Below are positions 9,452 through 20,423 of a DNA stretch of 40,607 nucleotides, one piece after another (within the stretch, counting starts at the first letter, position 1; every line of letters starts with the position of its first letter). The DNA is from Carex sylvatica (lineage: Eukaryota > Streptophyta > Magnoliopsida > Poales > Cyperaceae): the NCBI GenBank assembly GCA_964058845.1, contig CAXKVR010000693.1, positions 1 through 40,607 on the forward strand, written 5' to 3'. The notes under the pieces are model-generated. The model was given only the letters and a program-made list of their open reading frames with translations. It was not told the DNA's origin and searched no databases. A program made the position numbers and the translations under genes.

Positions 9452-12215
9452 AGAGAAAGACTTTTGGTGTCCGACTGATAAACTCACCACACTAGAACAA
9501 CAATCATTAGAACTTCCTTTCTCACTTGAAGAGATTAAACATGCAATTTTTGCTTGTGAACCAAACGGGGCTCCTGGCCCTAACAGCTTTACTTTTAAGT
9601 TTTACCAAGCATTTTGGGAGTTAATTAGTTCTGATATCTATCAATTATGTCTGCATTTTCATATGCACAAAATCAAACTGACTAGTCTGAACAGATCTAT
9701 CATATGCCTCATTCCAAAAGAACAAGAGGCTAAACAAATAACTAAGTACAAACCAATCAGTTTGGTAAATTGTAGCTTCAAAATTATATCTAAGATTTTA
9801 ACTTTTCGATTGGAATCAATTATGCATAGGATCATCGACAATAGTCAAGCAGCTTTTATTAAGGATAGATATATACTCGATAATGTCATTCTTAGTCAAG
9901 AAATTATTCACTCAGTGTCAAACTTCTAATGAGGAAGGGGTAATTGTCAAGGTTGACTTTGAAAAAGCCTATGACAAAATTAATTGGAGATATCTGTTAG
10001 ATATTTTAGAATGTAGAGGATTTGGTCCCACTTGAATACAATGGATTACAGAATGGTTAAGTACTTCTCAGTCTTGTATTAATATCAATGGGGATCTCAT
10101 TGACTATTTCTTTTGTAAACAAGGCGTAAGGCAGGGAGATCCTCTCTCTCCTTACTTGTATATTCTTGCAGCAGATACACTTAGTAAGATTTTTTAGATA
10201 GGCAGAAATTCCAACTCCATAATTGGATTAGGTCCCAATGTATTAGATAATCATGCACATACTAACTGCTACTATGCAGACGATACAATTATCTTTCTTA
10301 AAGCTGATACAACCAATATTGAACGCACGTGGTGGGCTTTGATTGCTTTTGAAGCAATATCAGGAATTAAAGTTAACTATTCTAAAACATCAATGTATCC
10401 TCTCAATATAGCTGATTCATCTCATCTTGCTCAGTATTTTAGATGTCAAACAACAACCTTTTCCATGCAATATTTAGGACTTCCCCTACATAATCAGAAA
10501 CTAACAACCCTTGAATGGACCTTCCTTATTGATAAAATAGAAAAGAAACTCCAAAATTGAAAAGGTAGTTTACTATCTATAGGAGGCAGACTTACTTTGA
10601 TAAATTCAGTTCTCTCATCGGTTCCTTTATATTTCTTATCAGTCTATAAAATCCCGGATACTATACTCACCAGAATTGATCAATTACGTTGCAGGTTCTT
10701 GTGGCAAGGCTCTATTACAGGAAAATAAAATACTCATCAATTAATTGGCAAAAAACTTGTTTTGCTAAGGAATTTGGAGGCTTAGGAATTTTAGATCTTA
10801 AACAAATGAATATAGCATTACTCATGAAATGGTGGTGGAAATTCAAAGACCCCACCTATGAGGGGGCTTGGAAAACAATGATTATGCATAAATACCCCTC
10901 TCCTAATACTCCTAAATCTGAATTTTGGAACCATATTGTAGCTTTGTCTTCTTTAGGTAAAATTAGTCTCTTATACCTTTGGTATCAATTCTAAAGTCCT
11001 GTTTGGACTGACATTTGGTATCAAAACTGTGCTTTGGCTTCGAGATTTTCCTTTTTATTCAACATATGCTCTAACACTGATGTTCTCTTACAAACTGTCA
11101 TCAATACACAAGGGGATGTGCTTACTTTTCGTAGATCCTTAGATAATATTCAATACCTAGAATGGTTAGAAATACTTGAAATCATCAGTCATCTGTCATA
11201 TACTCATCTTAATGATGAGCTTAGTTGGCGATGAGAAACCCATGAGAAGTTTACGGTTAGCTCCATATACAAAATTCTTAACTTTAGAGGCATTCCTCCT
11301 AGAAATGCAATGTTGTGGTGGCAGGTTCCAATACCTATTAAGATTCGAATCTTTATGTGGCTTACCCATAAAAATAGAATTTTAACAACAGACAACCTGA
11401 AGAAGAAAGGTTGGCCAGGACCTACTAAGTGCCAATTTTGCGACCAAGATGAATCCATTAGCCATCTATTTGTCGCATGTTCTTACACCAAAAAAATATG
11501 GTTCTATATGGGATCATGCCAAAATGCAAGCATAAACTGGACCAGATTTGTAGATGTAATTCATTTTACTAACCAATTACCTAATAAACATAGAACTGCT
11601 TTTCTTTTAGTTTGTAGTGCCATATGCTGGATTATTTGGAAACATCATAATGAACGTTGCTTTGAAAAAGGTAAACAAAAATCTATTAGACAACTCACTT
11701 TTCTAATAATTTCTCTTGTACACTATTGGACAGGTTGGGTGACACAGCCGGTGGCTGCTTCTACATCACTTTGGCTCCCCTTTGACTTAGATGTTCTTCT
11801 ATTGACAATTTGGCATCTAGATGATGCGGTTGACTCCTCCACTGTTGCTGAAGACCAAGGGAACCAGATGGTGCTTTATGGAGAATAGCTCTCTCAGTAT
11901 GAATGTGGCAATCTTGCCCAATTTTGGAGTTCCAAATACTTTCCTCAGCCCCTTTGAGTGGCTTAGTTCTCTCTTTGTTTTGTGTTCTGACTTGGGCTCG
12001 CAATCTAGAATAAGTGCTAGACAGTTGCTGTCTGTTCTAGTTTTCTATTATGGTTGTGATTGTCATGCAGATTTATTACTTCCTTTTGAGTTTTGTAAGG
12101 GTCTAAAGTTGTGGAACTAGGTGCATTGAACTTCTGTTGGAGGGTGTAATTTAACTTTCTTTCTTCAATGGAAGATGGACTTTGGCCTTTTTAATCAAAA
12201 AAAGAAAAAGTATTA
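9452..12215 (+). mobile_element. LINE (L1-type) retrotransposon, 5'-truncated and degenerate
   Basis: The endonuclease half is absent; sequence begins just upstream of the reverse transcriptase. Seen in order across several frames: PNGAPGPNSFTFKFYQ, KYKPISLVNCSFKIISK, ILDNVILSQE, VDFEKAYDKINW, GVRQGDPLSPYL (~10127-10160), the catalytic YYADDTIIF (~10270-10295), YLGLPLH, and a C-terminal zf-RVT region (~11300-11520) with WW..PIPIKIRIFMWL, C-x2-C and HLFVACS. There are at least two frameshifts (near 9926 and 10735) and several stops (for example 10032, 10195, 10558). The 3' end is a short impure A-tail at ~12198-12212. I see no target duplication, and the P450 does not resume after it, so the joint may be a rearrangement rather than a clean insertion. 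Confidence 0.9.
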
Positions 12216-12630
12216 AGACATTTCCACTAATTAAAGCTGCATTTTTTTTTGTTTAAACAATTCTAGCAGATCGATGCTGCCAGGTTAAAATTTATCCAGC
12301 TAATTAATTGGGCTCTTCCAAATGCATGGACTTCCCCTGTGTGTACATATCTTCAAAACCGAATATAAAAATGTAATTCAAATAGTTAGAATCTGAGTTT
12401 TTTACATGGCAAGATAAATGGCCTTTTGTAAGGAGATATGCTTGCAACAAGTCCAAAAAGGCTATTTGGATGTGATTACGCTTGTAAATGTACCCTTGAA
12501 ACTGCTGTCGTCACAAATAGTCAGTATTTGCAAGGCCTCCCTTGGAAATACGCTGTTATAACATTTTGCAAATGATTAGCCTTGCAACAACTATGCATGA
12601 AAATACTTTCAGAGTTGGCCCCGTTTGGAG

Positions 12631-12810
12631 TATTTGCAAGGGGATACAGCGTGGATCCCATCTGATTATTTGCAAGGGGAGCGAAGGTGGATCCCACCTG
12701 ACTATTTGCAAGGCTGAAAAACGTGGATCCTACCTGACTATATGCAAGGCTAACACAAGTGGGTCCCACCTGACTATTAGCAAGGCAAGGTAACGTGGGT
12801 CCCACATGAC
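12631..12810 (+). repeat. 36-bp minisatellite, five units, CACTA subterminal
   Basis: Five consecutive 36-bp units, each beginning TATTTGCAAGG (later TATATGCAAGG, TATTAGCAAGG) and containing GTGGATCCCACCTGAC, plus a partial sixth to ~12822. Because 36 is a multiple of 3, it opens reading frames on both strands, but these look like by-products of the repeat. Confidence 0.88.
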
Positions 12811-13305
12811 TATTAGCATGGGAGATGATTAGTTTTTTACATGGTTGATTATTTTCAAGGATATGATTTATATTTTTTGCATGCACTGCAGTTCACACTA
12901 TTTGCGTGAATGTAGCAATGGATATATTAACAAGAAGTGATTGCTATAAATTAGCATGCTCCAATTCTACCACCCTCTCTCCCTGTACCAATCTGGTACC
13001 AATCCAGTGTTGTTTTACAATTTCCAGTCCCATTCATCAAGATTTACATAAAACACAATGAGAAATATGTAGAAAACAACTTATAAGCATTAAACCATAG
13101 TATAATCATCTTACATTATACCAGATCTAAAAAGTAGTAAAACAACATAGCCAATAAAAACTTACACTTCTAAATATACCCAAAATGTACCCACCTGTCA
13201 AGCATTCACAAAAAGAAATTATCCCCATGAGTTAACAATGTATACCCAAAATACCACCAAAAAACTTTACCAAAAATATAGACAACCCAACTAAACACTG
13301 CTTGT

Positions 13306-13437
13306 TCATGTCCTTGTTTGATTGTCCATCCAAGTGCTCATTGTGGCATCATGCACTGCAAACTCCACTCCATTTTGAGAACTCAGTAGTGCTTGGAAAG
13401 GCCCTTCCTGATTTGGTTGTAAAGGACCAGCAACATC
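13306..13437 (-). CDS. possible terminal exon of unknown protein
   Basis: On the minus strand an acceptor-like TCTACATAG is followed by 43 codons and a TGA. The sequence begins DVAGPLQPNQEGPFQALL and is of ordinary, non-repetitive composition. It lies inside the CACTA element and runs toward its left end, opposite to the transposase remnant. I do not recognise it. It could be the last exon of a captured gene, a second element-encoded protein, or chance. Confidence 0.25.
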   Translation of the reverse strand, partial: DVAGPLQPNQEGPFQALLSSQNGVEFAVHDATMSTWMDNQTRT

Positions 13438-13660
13438 CTATGTAGACCAAATGATAATGTTAAAAAAAAAATTATGAAGTTGAAGCATGTCAGAAATTAC
13501 TTATTATTAATCATACAGTACTACTACCCATTGTTGTCATACAATATTATTACCCATTAATGTTGAACCCAATTGTGTTGAACATCTGATTATAACAATT
13601 GTACACTTGACTAATTATATGTTATTTTCATAAGAATTTAATTATTCAACATACGCAGAT

Positions 13661-14287
13661 ATGAAGTTAACGATTTTTGATTTCACACGGAAGCATATGG
13701 GGAGAACAAGTCAGCAAAGAGTAGCGGTGTTTGCATTAAAGGGGGAGTGGGATGGAATTGATACACCACAAAACTACTATGGACTTCTCCAATATGTAAT
13801 TGAGCTAAATTATGATGGACTCAACAAGGTCGTTCTCTTTAGGTGTAATTAGTTTAACATAACAAACGGTGTTAGGGTTGACATCCAACATAGAATTGTT
13901 GAGGTTAAACATGTTTCTCGCCTTAAAAATTATGAACCATTTGTATTGGCACCTCAAGCAATCCAAGTTTTCTACCTTCCTTATGCATCAAACAAAATTG
14001 AAAGACGCCAATGGTGGGTGGCAATGAAAACTAGCGTGAAGGGGAGGTTTCGTGCCAAGGATGAGGTCGATGCAAACCTAGAATTTTTTCAAGATGAAAT
14101 GCCGGATCATCCAATCGAGGTTTCAAATGGTCAAGAATTTGATTGGGATGGTATGGCCCCTCAAGAAGATGAGTTCGAGCTAGTGGACGATACGATGTCG
14201 CAAGATGAGGAAGAGTGTGATGACAACCCAATTGAGGAGAGTGACGAAGAGTTGGACATGGACGGTGAGGATGAATTTGGTTTCTAA
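13661..14287 (+). pseudogene. CACTA transposase C-terminal remnant (DUF4216-like)
   Basis: About 209 codons in one frame with a single internal TAG at 13850-13852, where the family normally has Trp (FRCN*FN... for FkCdWfd). Seen: NYYGLLQYVIELNYDG, KVVLFRC, then VRVDIQHRIVEV, PFVLAPQAIQVFYLPY and WWVAMKTSVK, the order found in the DUF4216 region near the C-terminus of plant TNP2-type CACTA transposases. The last ~45 residues are strongly acidic (Asp/Glu-rich). An acceptor-like ACGCAG precedes the block at ~13658. The catalytic transposase region upstream is absent. Host function is not implied; it is a relic of the element's own protein. Confidence 0.72.
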
Positions 14288-15440
14288 GTTCTCGATGCTT
14301 CGGAGTTTCGATTAAAAGTTTTAATATGGGTCAATCAATGGTTGTATGTGTTTTGTGTCACAAAATTTGTACAATTATTTTTGTTTCACAATTATTTTGT
14401 AAGGTTTATTCTAAATGTCAAATTTTATGTTATCAAAGTATTGAATTCTCATGTAATCAAAGTATTGACAAATTTTATTCTATGTAAGCAAAGTTCTCAA
14501 TCTCATGTTCTATCACTTGCTGGTAAGATAAATCAAAGAAGAAAAGGGTTTGGCTAGTGATTTCAGTCCCAAGCATGTGCTGCCATGATAAACATGCTTT
14601 TTAAGTTGCATTACACAGTTTAAATCAGTGGCAAGACCCTTGTGCACCTCTACTGTCATAAAAAGGGCTCAAAATGCCCTTCTGCTAAAACTGGCAAATC
14701 AGAGGACAAATATTATGATTGTGTCAAAATAAATATGATAGACAGATAAAGGACTCAATTCCATGCAGTTTGGACCCAAATTTTGACTAAAACTGAATTT
14801 TCTACTATTTTTAATGAATTTTTGAAATTCAACTTTCTGAAAATTCTTAATTTTTCCTTTACTTCTTCTTTTCTGTTGCTGGTACACAAGGAGGATGGTA
14901 CTGAACTCCTTACCAGTATACTAAGAAAGCCCGAAAAAAATATAAAATAAATCACATAAGTACATTAAGTCTAAATGGAAATTTTCATGAAAATAAATAC
15001 AAATTTCATGTAGCCAATTGCCTAGAATAAAATTAACAATTAAATGACGGAAAATGACAAACTGATGCCCTTGCATGCCAAATTCATGAATTAAAATTAT
15101 AAATAAAATCTATAAAAATGTGAAATTTATTCCAGAAGTGCCTAACATGGCCAGTGATGTGATTATGTAATAAAAATACACAACCATATTAAAAAATTAG
15201 AAATTTAAGGATCAAATCATGAACCACCAGCATATGAACTACACAGTGAAAATTGCTAAATTCTAAAATTGAAATTTTAATAAATCATAAGGTACAGATG
15301 CACTCCAGAATCAATCTAAATGATTGAAACAATATCATTGATGCTCCTCTATGTTCTAATTTGACAAAAATCAAAGTTTTATATGATGAGATAGGCTTCC
15401 AGTACCAAACCGAAAGCCAAAACTTCAATTAATGAGATTT
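14288..15440. other. interior of CACTA element, non-coding
   Basis: AT-rich sequence between the transposase remnant and the right subterminal repeats. No open frame with family resemblance was found. Likely 3' untranslated and filler DNA of the element. Confidence 0.5.
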
Positions 15441-15830
15441 CATATGCCAGACTATTTGCATGCGCATGCTAGTGGATTATTTACATGGATCTTCAATAAA
15501 ATATAATATAAACAGGTGGTTTAGTATTTGCATGCGCATGGGGTTAAGTATTTGCAAGGACCTCTAATAAAATATATTATCAAAAAGGTGGTAAAGTATT
15601 TGCATAGATCTTCAATTAATTATAATATCTGACTTTCATAAAGTATTTACAAGGGGAGGACGAAAACATTTATAAGGTTGCTGATCACACATTTCCAAGC
15701 AATATAATTTACAAGGGACTCCTTGCAAAAAGTTTGAGGATTCCAGAAATGTCATTTCGTTTGCAAGGGCCATCCTTACCTTGCAAAAAACTAGTTCTAT
15801 GCTTGCAAAAAAACTCAGATTCTAGTAGTG

Positions 15831-16875
15831 GTCCAAACAAGCCCGAGATAATTTTTTAGTTTGATTTTAGGAACTAAAGTATGTATTTATTTGTTTATTA
15901 ATAATCAGACTTCCCCTGTGTATTATGTTTTCAATTTTGTATGTTGTCAAGTGATGCATTGTTAAAACCTTAAAGAGTTTGACTAAGGGTATAACCTCTT
16001 TCATTACAACATAGTACAGTCTTCATGAATAGATACGAAAATAACAAAAGAAAAAAAAATCACACAAGCTAGAAATTACAAGTTTACAAGAAATCGTGTA
16101 ACAAAGTCAAAACATTGAAATTGGCATAAAGATAAAAATAATACAATTTTTTTTAATAAGAACTAGGTTCACTACTCGAATTTGCGGTAAATGGTTGTAT
16201 CTATGGTGTTTTGGAGATTTGCTACTTAATTTCCTGTTTCACTAATCTTTTGTGTGGTTGATTTTGTGAACAAATCAGCTTAAAAACTTTAATTAGGCTG
16301 GATGATGTAACCTTAAAGTTTCTTTAATGAAACGGGCTTTAATGCCTTTTAGTCAAATTTTTTTTTTTCTTGCGGTAAAAATGAGAATATTGATTAAATT
16401 GGTACTATAACGGGTTTGTTTATGCACCGAAAAGAGCCAAATAGAAATGGTATTAATTAACTCAATAAGACATGGGAAAGAGACGTGTATATTAATCTGA
16501 AAGCACATGTGTGGATTCTTTTTTTTTTTAATTTTTATAAAAGGGCCAGCAGCCAGCAGGTAGGTCATTTCCTATATATACTTCTTAGTACATAGAGCAG
16601 CAGGGCACAGATAGCAATCTGAACTCGACTGAATCAACTATATTAATTAAACAAATGAAGTTAGTAGACCTCGTAATCTGCCATGCATTGAGTTTAATTA
16701 ATGATTTACATACAAATGAGCTGTTGGCACAGGGCGCCACGTGTTAAGTCTGTGATGAATATATACAAATGAGCAGTAATTAGCAGTGCACTTATTAAGA
16801 CGAATCTTGGTTCTGTCAGGAATCAAAACAGAAAGGAATTAAGAAACAACATATATATATATATATATATATAGA
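15831..16875. other. intergenic with a possible LINE 3' tail
   Basis: No gene recognised. The stretch ~16190-16372 resembles the 3' UTR of the LINE at 9452-12215: a GG(A/C)(G/T)G(A/G)TGTAA block, a TTTCTTTAATGAA / TTTCTTCAATGGA block, then a GCCTTTT(A/T)(A/G)TCAAA end before a homopolymer run. It may be the tail of a very short LINE insertion. An (AT)n microsatellite occupies ~16851-16873. Confidence 0.35.
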
Positions 16876-17270
16876 GTAAGGCTAGGGTTGCATAGAGAGC
16901 TACGGTGTTACGGTTTAATATTTGACTTTTCAAAATCATAACGGTCAATCCGAACTGTTCCTCTTGTTCTCCATATTAATATGTGTTTGGAGACCAAATT
17001 TTACATTTTTTAAAATTTTTTTACTATTTTTTTAGATAGGTAGAAAATCACTTGATCTAAAAAATTCTGCACCATTCAGATATTTGATTTTCTAACTATC
17101 TAAAAAAATAGTAAAAAAATTTTTCAAAAAATATAAAATTTGGTCTCCAAACACATATTAATACGGAGAACAAGATAAACGATTCAGATCGACCGTTAAA
17201 ATTTTAAAAACTCGAATATTGAGCCGTAGCACCATAGTCCTCTATGCAACCCATAGCACCCTAGCCTTAC
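16876..17270. mobile_element. fold-back MITE (395 bp) inside a TA microsatellite
   Basis: The two halves are inverted copies: GTAAGGCTAGGGTTGCATAG at the left and CTATGCAACC...CCCTAGCCTTAC at the right. Pairing continues through the TTTGGAGACCAAATTTTA region to a short centre near 17070. It is flanked on both sides by TATATATA, consistent with insertion into a TA run. It has no coding capacity. The superfamily is unclear because the flanking repeat hides the duplication length. The transcript of such an element would form one long hairpin. Confidence 0.82.
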
Positions 17271-17663
17271 TATATATATATATTATATTTTTAACATATA
17301 CTTAATTAGTACGTAGTAGCTACCAAGTTTTGTAAGAATGGCAAATAATTACATCCCACTTACCCCATGCAATTCTAACAAAATTTTTTAACCTATTAAA
17401 AATAAATTCAACATTTCAAAAATAAAATCTAACTTATTCAAAACAAATCTAACATAAAATAAATATAACAAATATAATTAGTTAACAAATTTAACAAATC
17501 TAACATAAAATAAATCTAATAAATCTAATTACTTAACAAATTTAACAAATCTAATTACTTAATATTTAATAAATCTAACTTAAACTAAATTTACTCTTAA
17601 AAAATAAATTTATTTAATATGAAATAAATATAACATCTTTAAATTTCGCGAATAAATCTTGCG
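17271..17663. repeat. AT-rich degenerate repeat of AAATCTAAC-type words
   Basis: From ~17380 to 17640 the sequence repeats short words such as AACAAATCTAAC and ATAAAATAAATCTAA. It is a low-complexity simple repeat with no gene. Confidence 0.7.
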
Positions 17664-18469
17664 CACTATAACAAAAAGACTCATTTGCGATCTATTTTTG
17701 AGACCGATCGGATCGTCGGACGTGGAAGATCTCCAAAAAACCAAAAAAGAAAAGACAACGGAGACAGATTTGAGCCACAGTCTTCTAGGACCGGCGTCCA
17801 CACAAGAAGGACAGATTTGGCCCGGTCGCAGAAAGGTGACCCTGAAAAATCTCCGCGTTTCTCTATCTACTCCCGCATTTTAGGGTTCGTCTCCATCGCG
17901 CCTCAGCCAAAAAAAAAAGAAAAATCGGCAGATCCGCCTCCATCACGCCTCAGCCTCGCCTTGATGAAAACCTAAATCGTCCCCCAACCTCCGCTCTCCG
18001 TCGCCTCAGCCGCGCCAAAACCCCTCTCGGCCGCACCCTTCTCACTTGTCGCCTAAGCCTTGACCCTCTTAGTCGCTCTCTTGCTCGACCCACTTGGTAA
18101 GCTTGTCCGCGGTACCAATGCAGAGAAGGCTCAGGCAGGTGAAGAATACTTACCTCCTCCTTCTATTTACTGTTGATTTTTACTCTTAACCTCCTTGAAA
18201 TTGCAATATTTTAGTGATTACGTTCGATTTTTACTCCCTTCTGGATCGATTGGATTGTTTGTTGAATGAGTTAATTCGGGATTGGAGGGATTTTATGTGA
18301 TCGTGAGCGATAGCTGTAAATTAGGTGGATATTAATTGTGCTCTAGAGACCAAATTGTTGATTACAGTAAGCGATAGCAGTAAGCTTTAAATCTTTCCAT
18401 AAAGACGATAAAATTACAAACTATGTTGGTTATTCTTTTTTCATATTTCATACAAGCAAACTGAGACTC

Positions 18470-18500
<31 letters not shown>

Positions 18501-18546
18501 TTGTATTTGATTCAATTGTTTGCATTTGTTTCTTACATCATTCAAG

Positions 18547-18770
18547 TCCTTGACTGGGCGCTTGGCCATAATTACTCTGCACTCTTTAGGCGTGCACAGT
18601 TGAAAGCTCTTGTAACTATCCATAGTAAAGAGGTACTTTAACTTGAGTTATTTCATATTGTCGTGCCCTTGCTGATTCTAAACGCATATTTTGTTCAATT
18701 CTGTTTCTTGCACTTTATAATTTTAGGAAGGCAAAGGAGGTGAACTCACTCATGATGAGACCACAATTAA
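18547..18770 (+). pseudogene. CBS/DUF21 (CNNM/CorC-like) gene fragment, two exon pieces
   Basis: Exon piece 1 (18547-18632) encodes VLDWALGHN...LFRRAQLKALVTIHSKE, followed by a GT donor. Exon piece 2 starts at 18727 after TTTTAG and encodes EGKGGELTHDETTI before homology is lost at ~18770. Spliced in phase 0 they give the continuous block LFRRAQLKALV.IHS.E.GKGGELTHDETTI that sits between the DUF21 membrane domain and the CBS pair in plant CBSDUF proteins, relatives of CNNM/CorC magnesium transporters. The intron position is kept, so the piece came from genomic DNA and not from mRNA. Membrane segments and CBS domains are absent, so no functional protein is expected. Identification is by remembered family motif, not by search. 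Confidence 0.68.
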
Positions 18771-19388
18771 CAGAGAAGGTATGGTTTAAATTTTCCAGTT
18801 TTACATGGATTGGTTCTATGAATACTTTTGCAAAGAAAATTTTACAAAATGTCATTTCTTTTGCTATTTTATCTTTTTGATGTATTTTAACTGGTTCTAC
18901 CATTTTACATAGGTAGTAATGGTGATGTAGCCTTGTCAAGGTGGTGTTTGCATGATGAGTACATGGTTGCTCATTTTTGTTAATTGGAGAAGGGGGAGAG
19001 CAGGTGCTCTGTGGAACTGGTTTTCCCATGCTTTTGTAGCATATAATGCTGCATTTTGATTGTTTAAAGCAATTATATGATAAAAAACCACTATTTATTT
19101 TCTTGTAGAAAGAAATTAGGGAAACCAGTGTCAGAATTTAACTCAATACTACCATTTCCAAATGTTGGATGGTGTGTACCTGTACCATTCTTCTCTACTG
19201 GTACAACCTTATATTTTTGCTTAATTTTGCACTAATTCCCATATTTCTGCTTCTTCTATGCCTCAGGGTAATTTTTGCCTTCTTTTTAATTGCTTATTAA
19301 ATCTACTTTTGCTATTAAACTCATTGTAGACATACTTCAACTTGTTCAAAACAAAAGAGCTTTTTTTTTGCAGAGCATTTTTTTGCAG

Positions 19389-19451
19389 AAGCTATATGAA
19401 TCAGAGACAAGAAAGGTTCTGGAACGAGGTGTCAACTATTTGATTTACAAG
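19389..19451 (+). other. exon-like segment of unknown origin
   Basis: TTTTGCAG precedes and GTAATT follows a 63-base open stretch encoding KLYESETRKVLERGVNYL and three more residues, a plausible small internal exon. It lies downstream of the CBS/DUF21 fragment in the same element. I do not recognise the parent gene. Confidence 0.3.
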
Positions 19452-20423
19452 GTAATTTATTTTTTACCTATCACCATAGTATGCTTAAACCGTGTTCGTT
19501 AAGGGAATGCATGGTATGAACTCACAGTTTAGGTACCAGTTGACTGCAATTTCAATAATTTTATTTCCTAATTAAGTTCTTATGTGATTGCACAATGGGG
19601 TTTAATTAAACTTTAAACATTACTTCTAGTCAACAGACCTCGTCTTAAGTAGAAAGTCTAATATCACGGTCTACTGTTATTATAATAATAGGAGATATGA
19701 TGCAAGTTAACAGGCCACAAGTACAAAGGTTAGGGTTTAGATGTAAAAGGTTGCGCCATCATATGTTAACATCTTTCAATGCCTGAAAAATTAATATGTA
19801 AAAATCTACTCAGAAACAGTCTGAAATAAATTAATGTTTAATTGCAGGGTGCTGCCCTTCTATTGGTTGTGCCATCAAATGTTTTGCAACTCTAAATCGC
19901 AATTTGTGATAATATATTATTGTTTATTATATCCACATATATTAAAATTGTAATAAAGAATATTCAGATAATGTTTATTTATGCGTATTCTTTGATTGTG
20001 AATTGTTTGATATTTGATGTTAATTGTTTGTGAATTACATTTCGTACCAAGCTGGAGAAAAATATATGAACATAATGGGTTTAATATTATATTTATTTGG
20101 TACATTTCGTACCAATTGGGAAAAAGAAAAATAACAAAAAAAATCCAAAAAAAAAAAAAAATTAGCTTTCTGTGACTGATTTTGAAACCATCTGCGACTG
20201 CCAGATCGATCGCTGATAGGCTTCCAGCCATGTCAGCATATAGCATCAGTGACAGATCTCATCGGTCACTGAAGGGGTCATCTGCTACCGGTGACATCAG
20301 CGGGGCAATCATTAGCGACGGAGCAACTGCGATCGGTCCTTCACCCATCTGCGACCCATTTGGCCGGTCACAGAAGGGTATTTCTGCTGAACTTCGTAAT
20401 TCTCTTTGCGTATTTGTAGAATG

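Larger units (their letters stand above)
12381..15830 (+). mobile_element. decayed CACTA (En/Spm) transposon
   Basis: The right end is clean: the last bases read, on the minus strand, CACTACTAGAATCTGAG. The left end keeps TAGAATCTGAGTTTTTT at 12387-12403 but has lost CACTA, so it is eroded. Both subterminal zones (12400-12860 and 15440-15810) contain many short TATTTGCAAGG / TTTGCATG motifs in both orientations, typical of the subterminal repeats bound by CACTA transposase. The interior holds a transposase C-terminal remnant (13661-14287) and a possible exon on the other strand (13306-13437). Total ~3.45 kb, far below an autonomous element, so most of the transposase gene is deleted. No 3-bp target duplication could be verified because of the left-end decay. 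Confidence 0.75.
17664..20423 (+). mobile_element. CACTA-like element carrying captured exons (Pack-type)
   Basis: The left end reads CACTATAACAAAAAGAC, close to the standard plant CACTA start CACTACAA-. The right limit is uncertain: the best candidate reads, reversed, CATTCTACAAA, ending at 20423. Both ends are GC-rich and share motifs such as ATTTGGCC(C)GGTC(G/A)CAGAA and GCGAC-type words, against an AT-rich interior. No matching 3-bp duplication is seen (GCG versus AAT). Inside, gene-like features appear: a GC-rich leader with CGCCTCAGCC words (17880-18110), exon-intron joints, and fragments of a CBS/DUF21 gene at 18547-18770. No transposase is visible, so it would need one in trans. Confidence 0.5.

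Noticed and set aside
9452..12215. Possible intact LINE gene
   Set aside because: Several stops and frameshifts, and the endonuclease half is missing.
12521..12886. Open frames on both strands across the 36-bp repeats, giving LANSQVGST-like repeat peptides
   Set aside because: The frames exist only because the repeat unit is a multiple of three; they lie in CACTA subterminal DNA with no independent coding sign.
16851..17290. Stowaway-type MITE identity
   Set aside because: The TA flanks would fit, but the termini (GTAAGGCTAGGG) are not the Stowaway consensus and the TA run hides the true duplication, so the superfamily was left open.
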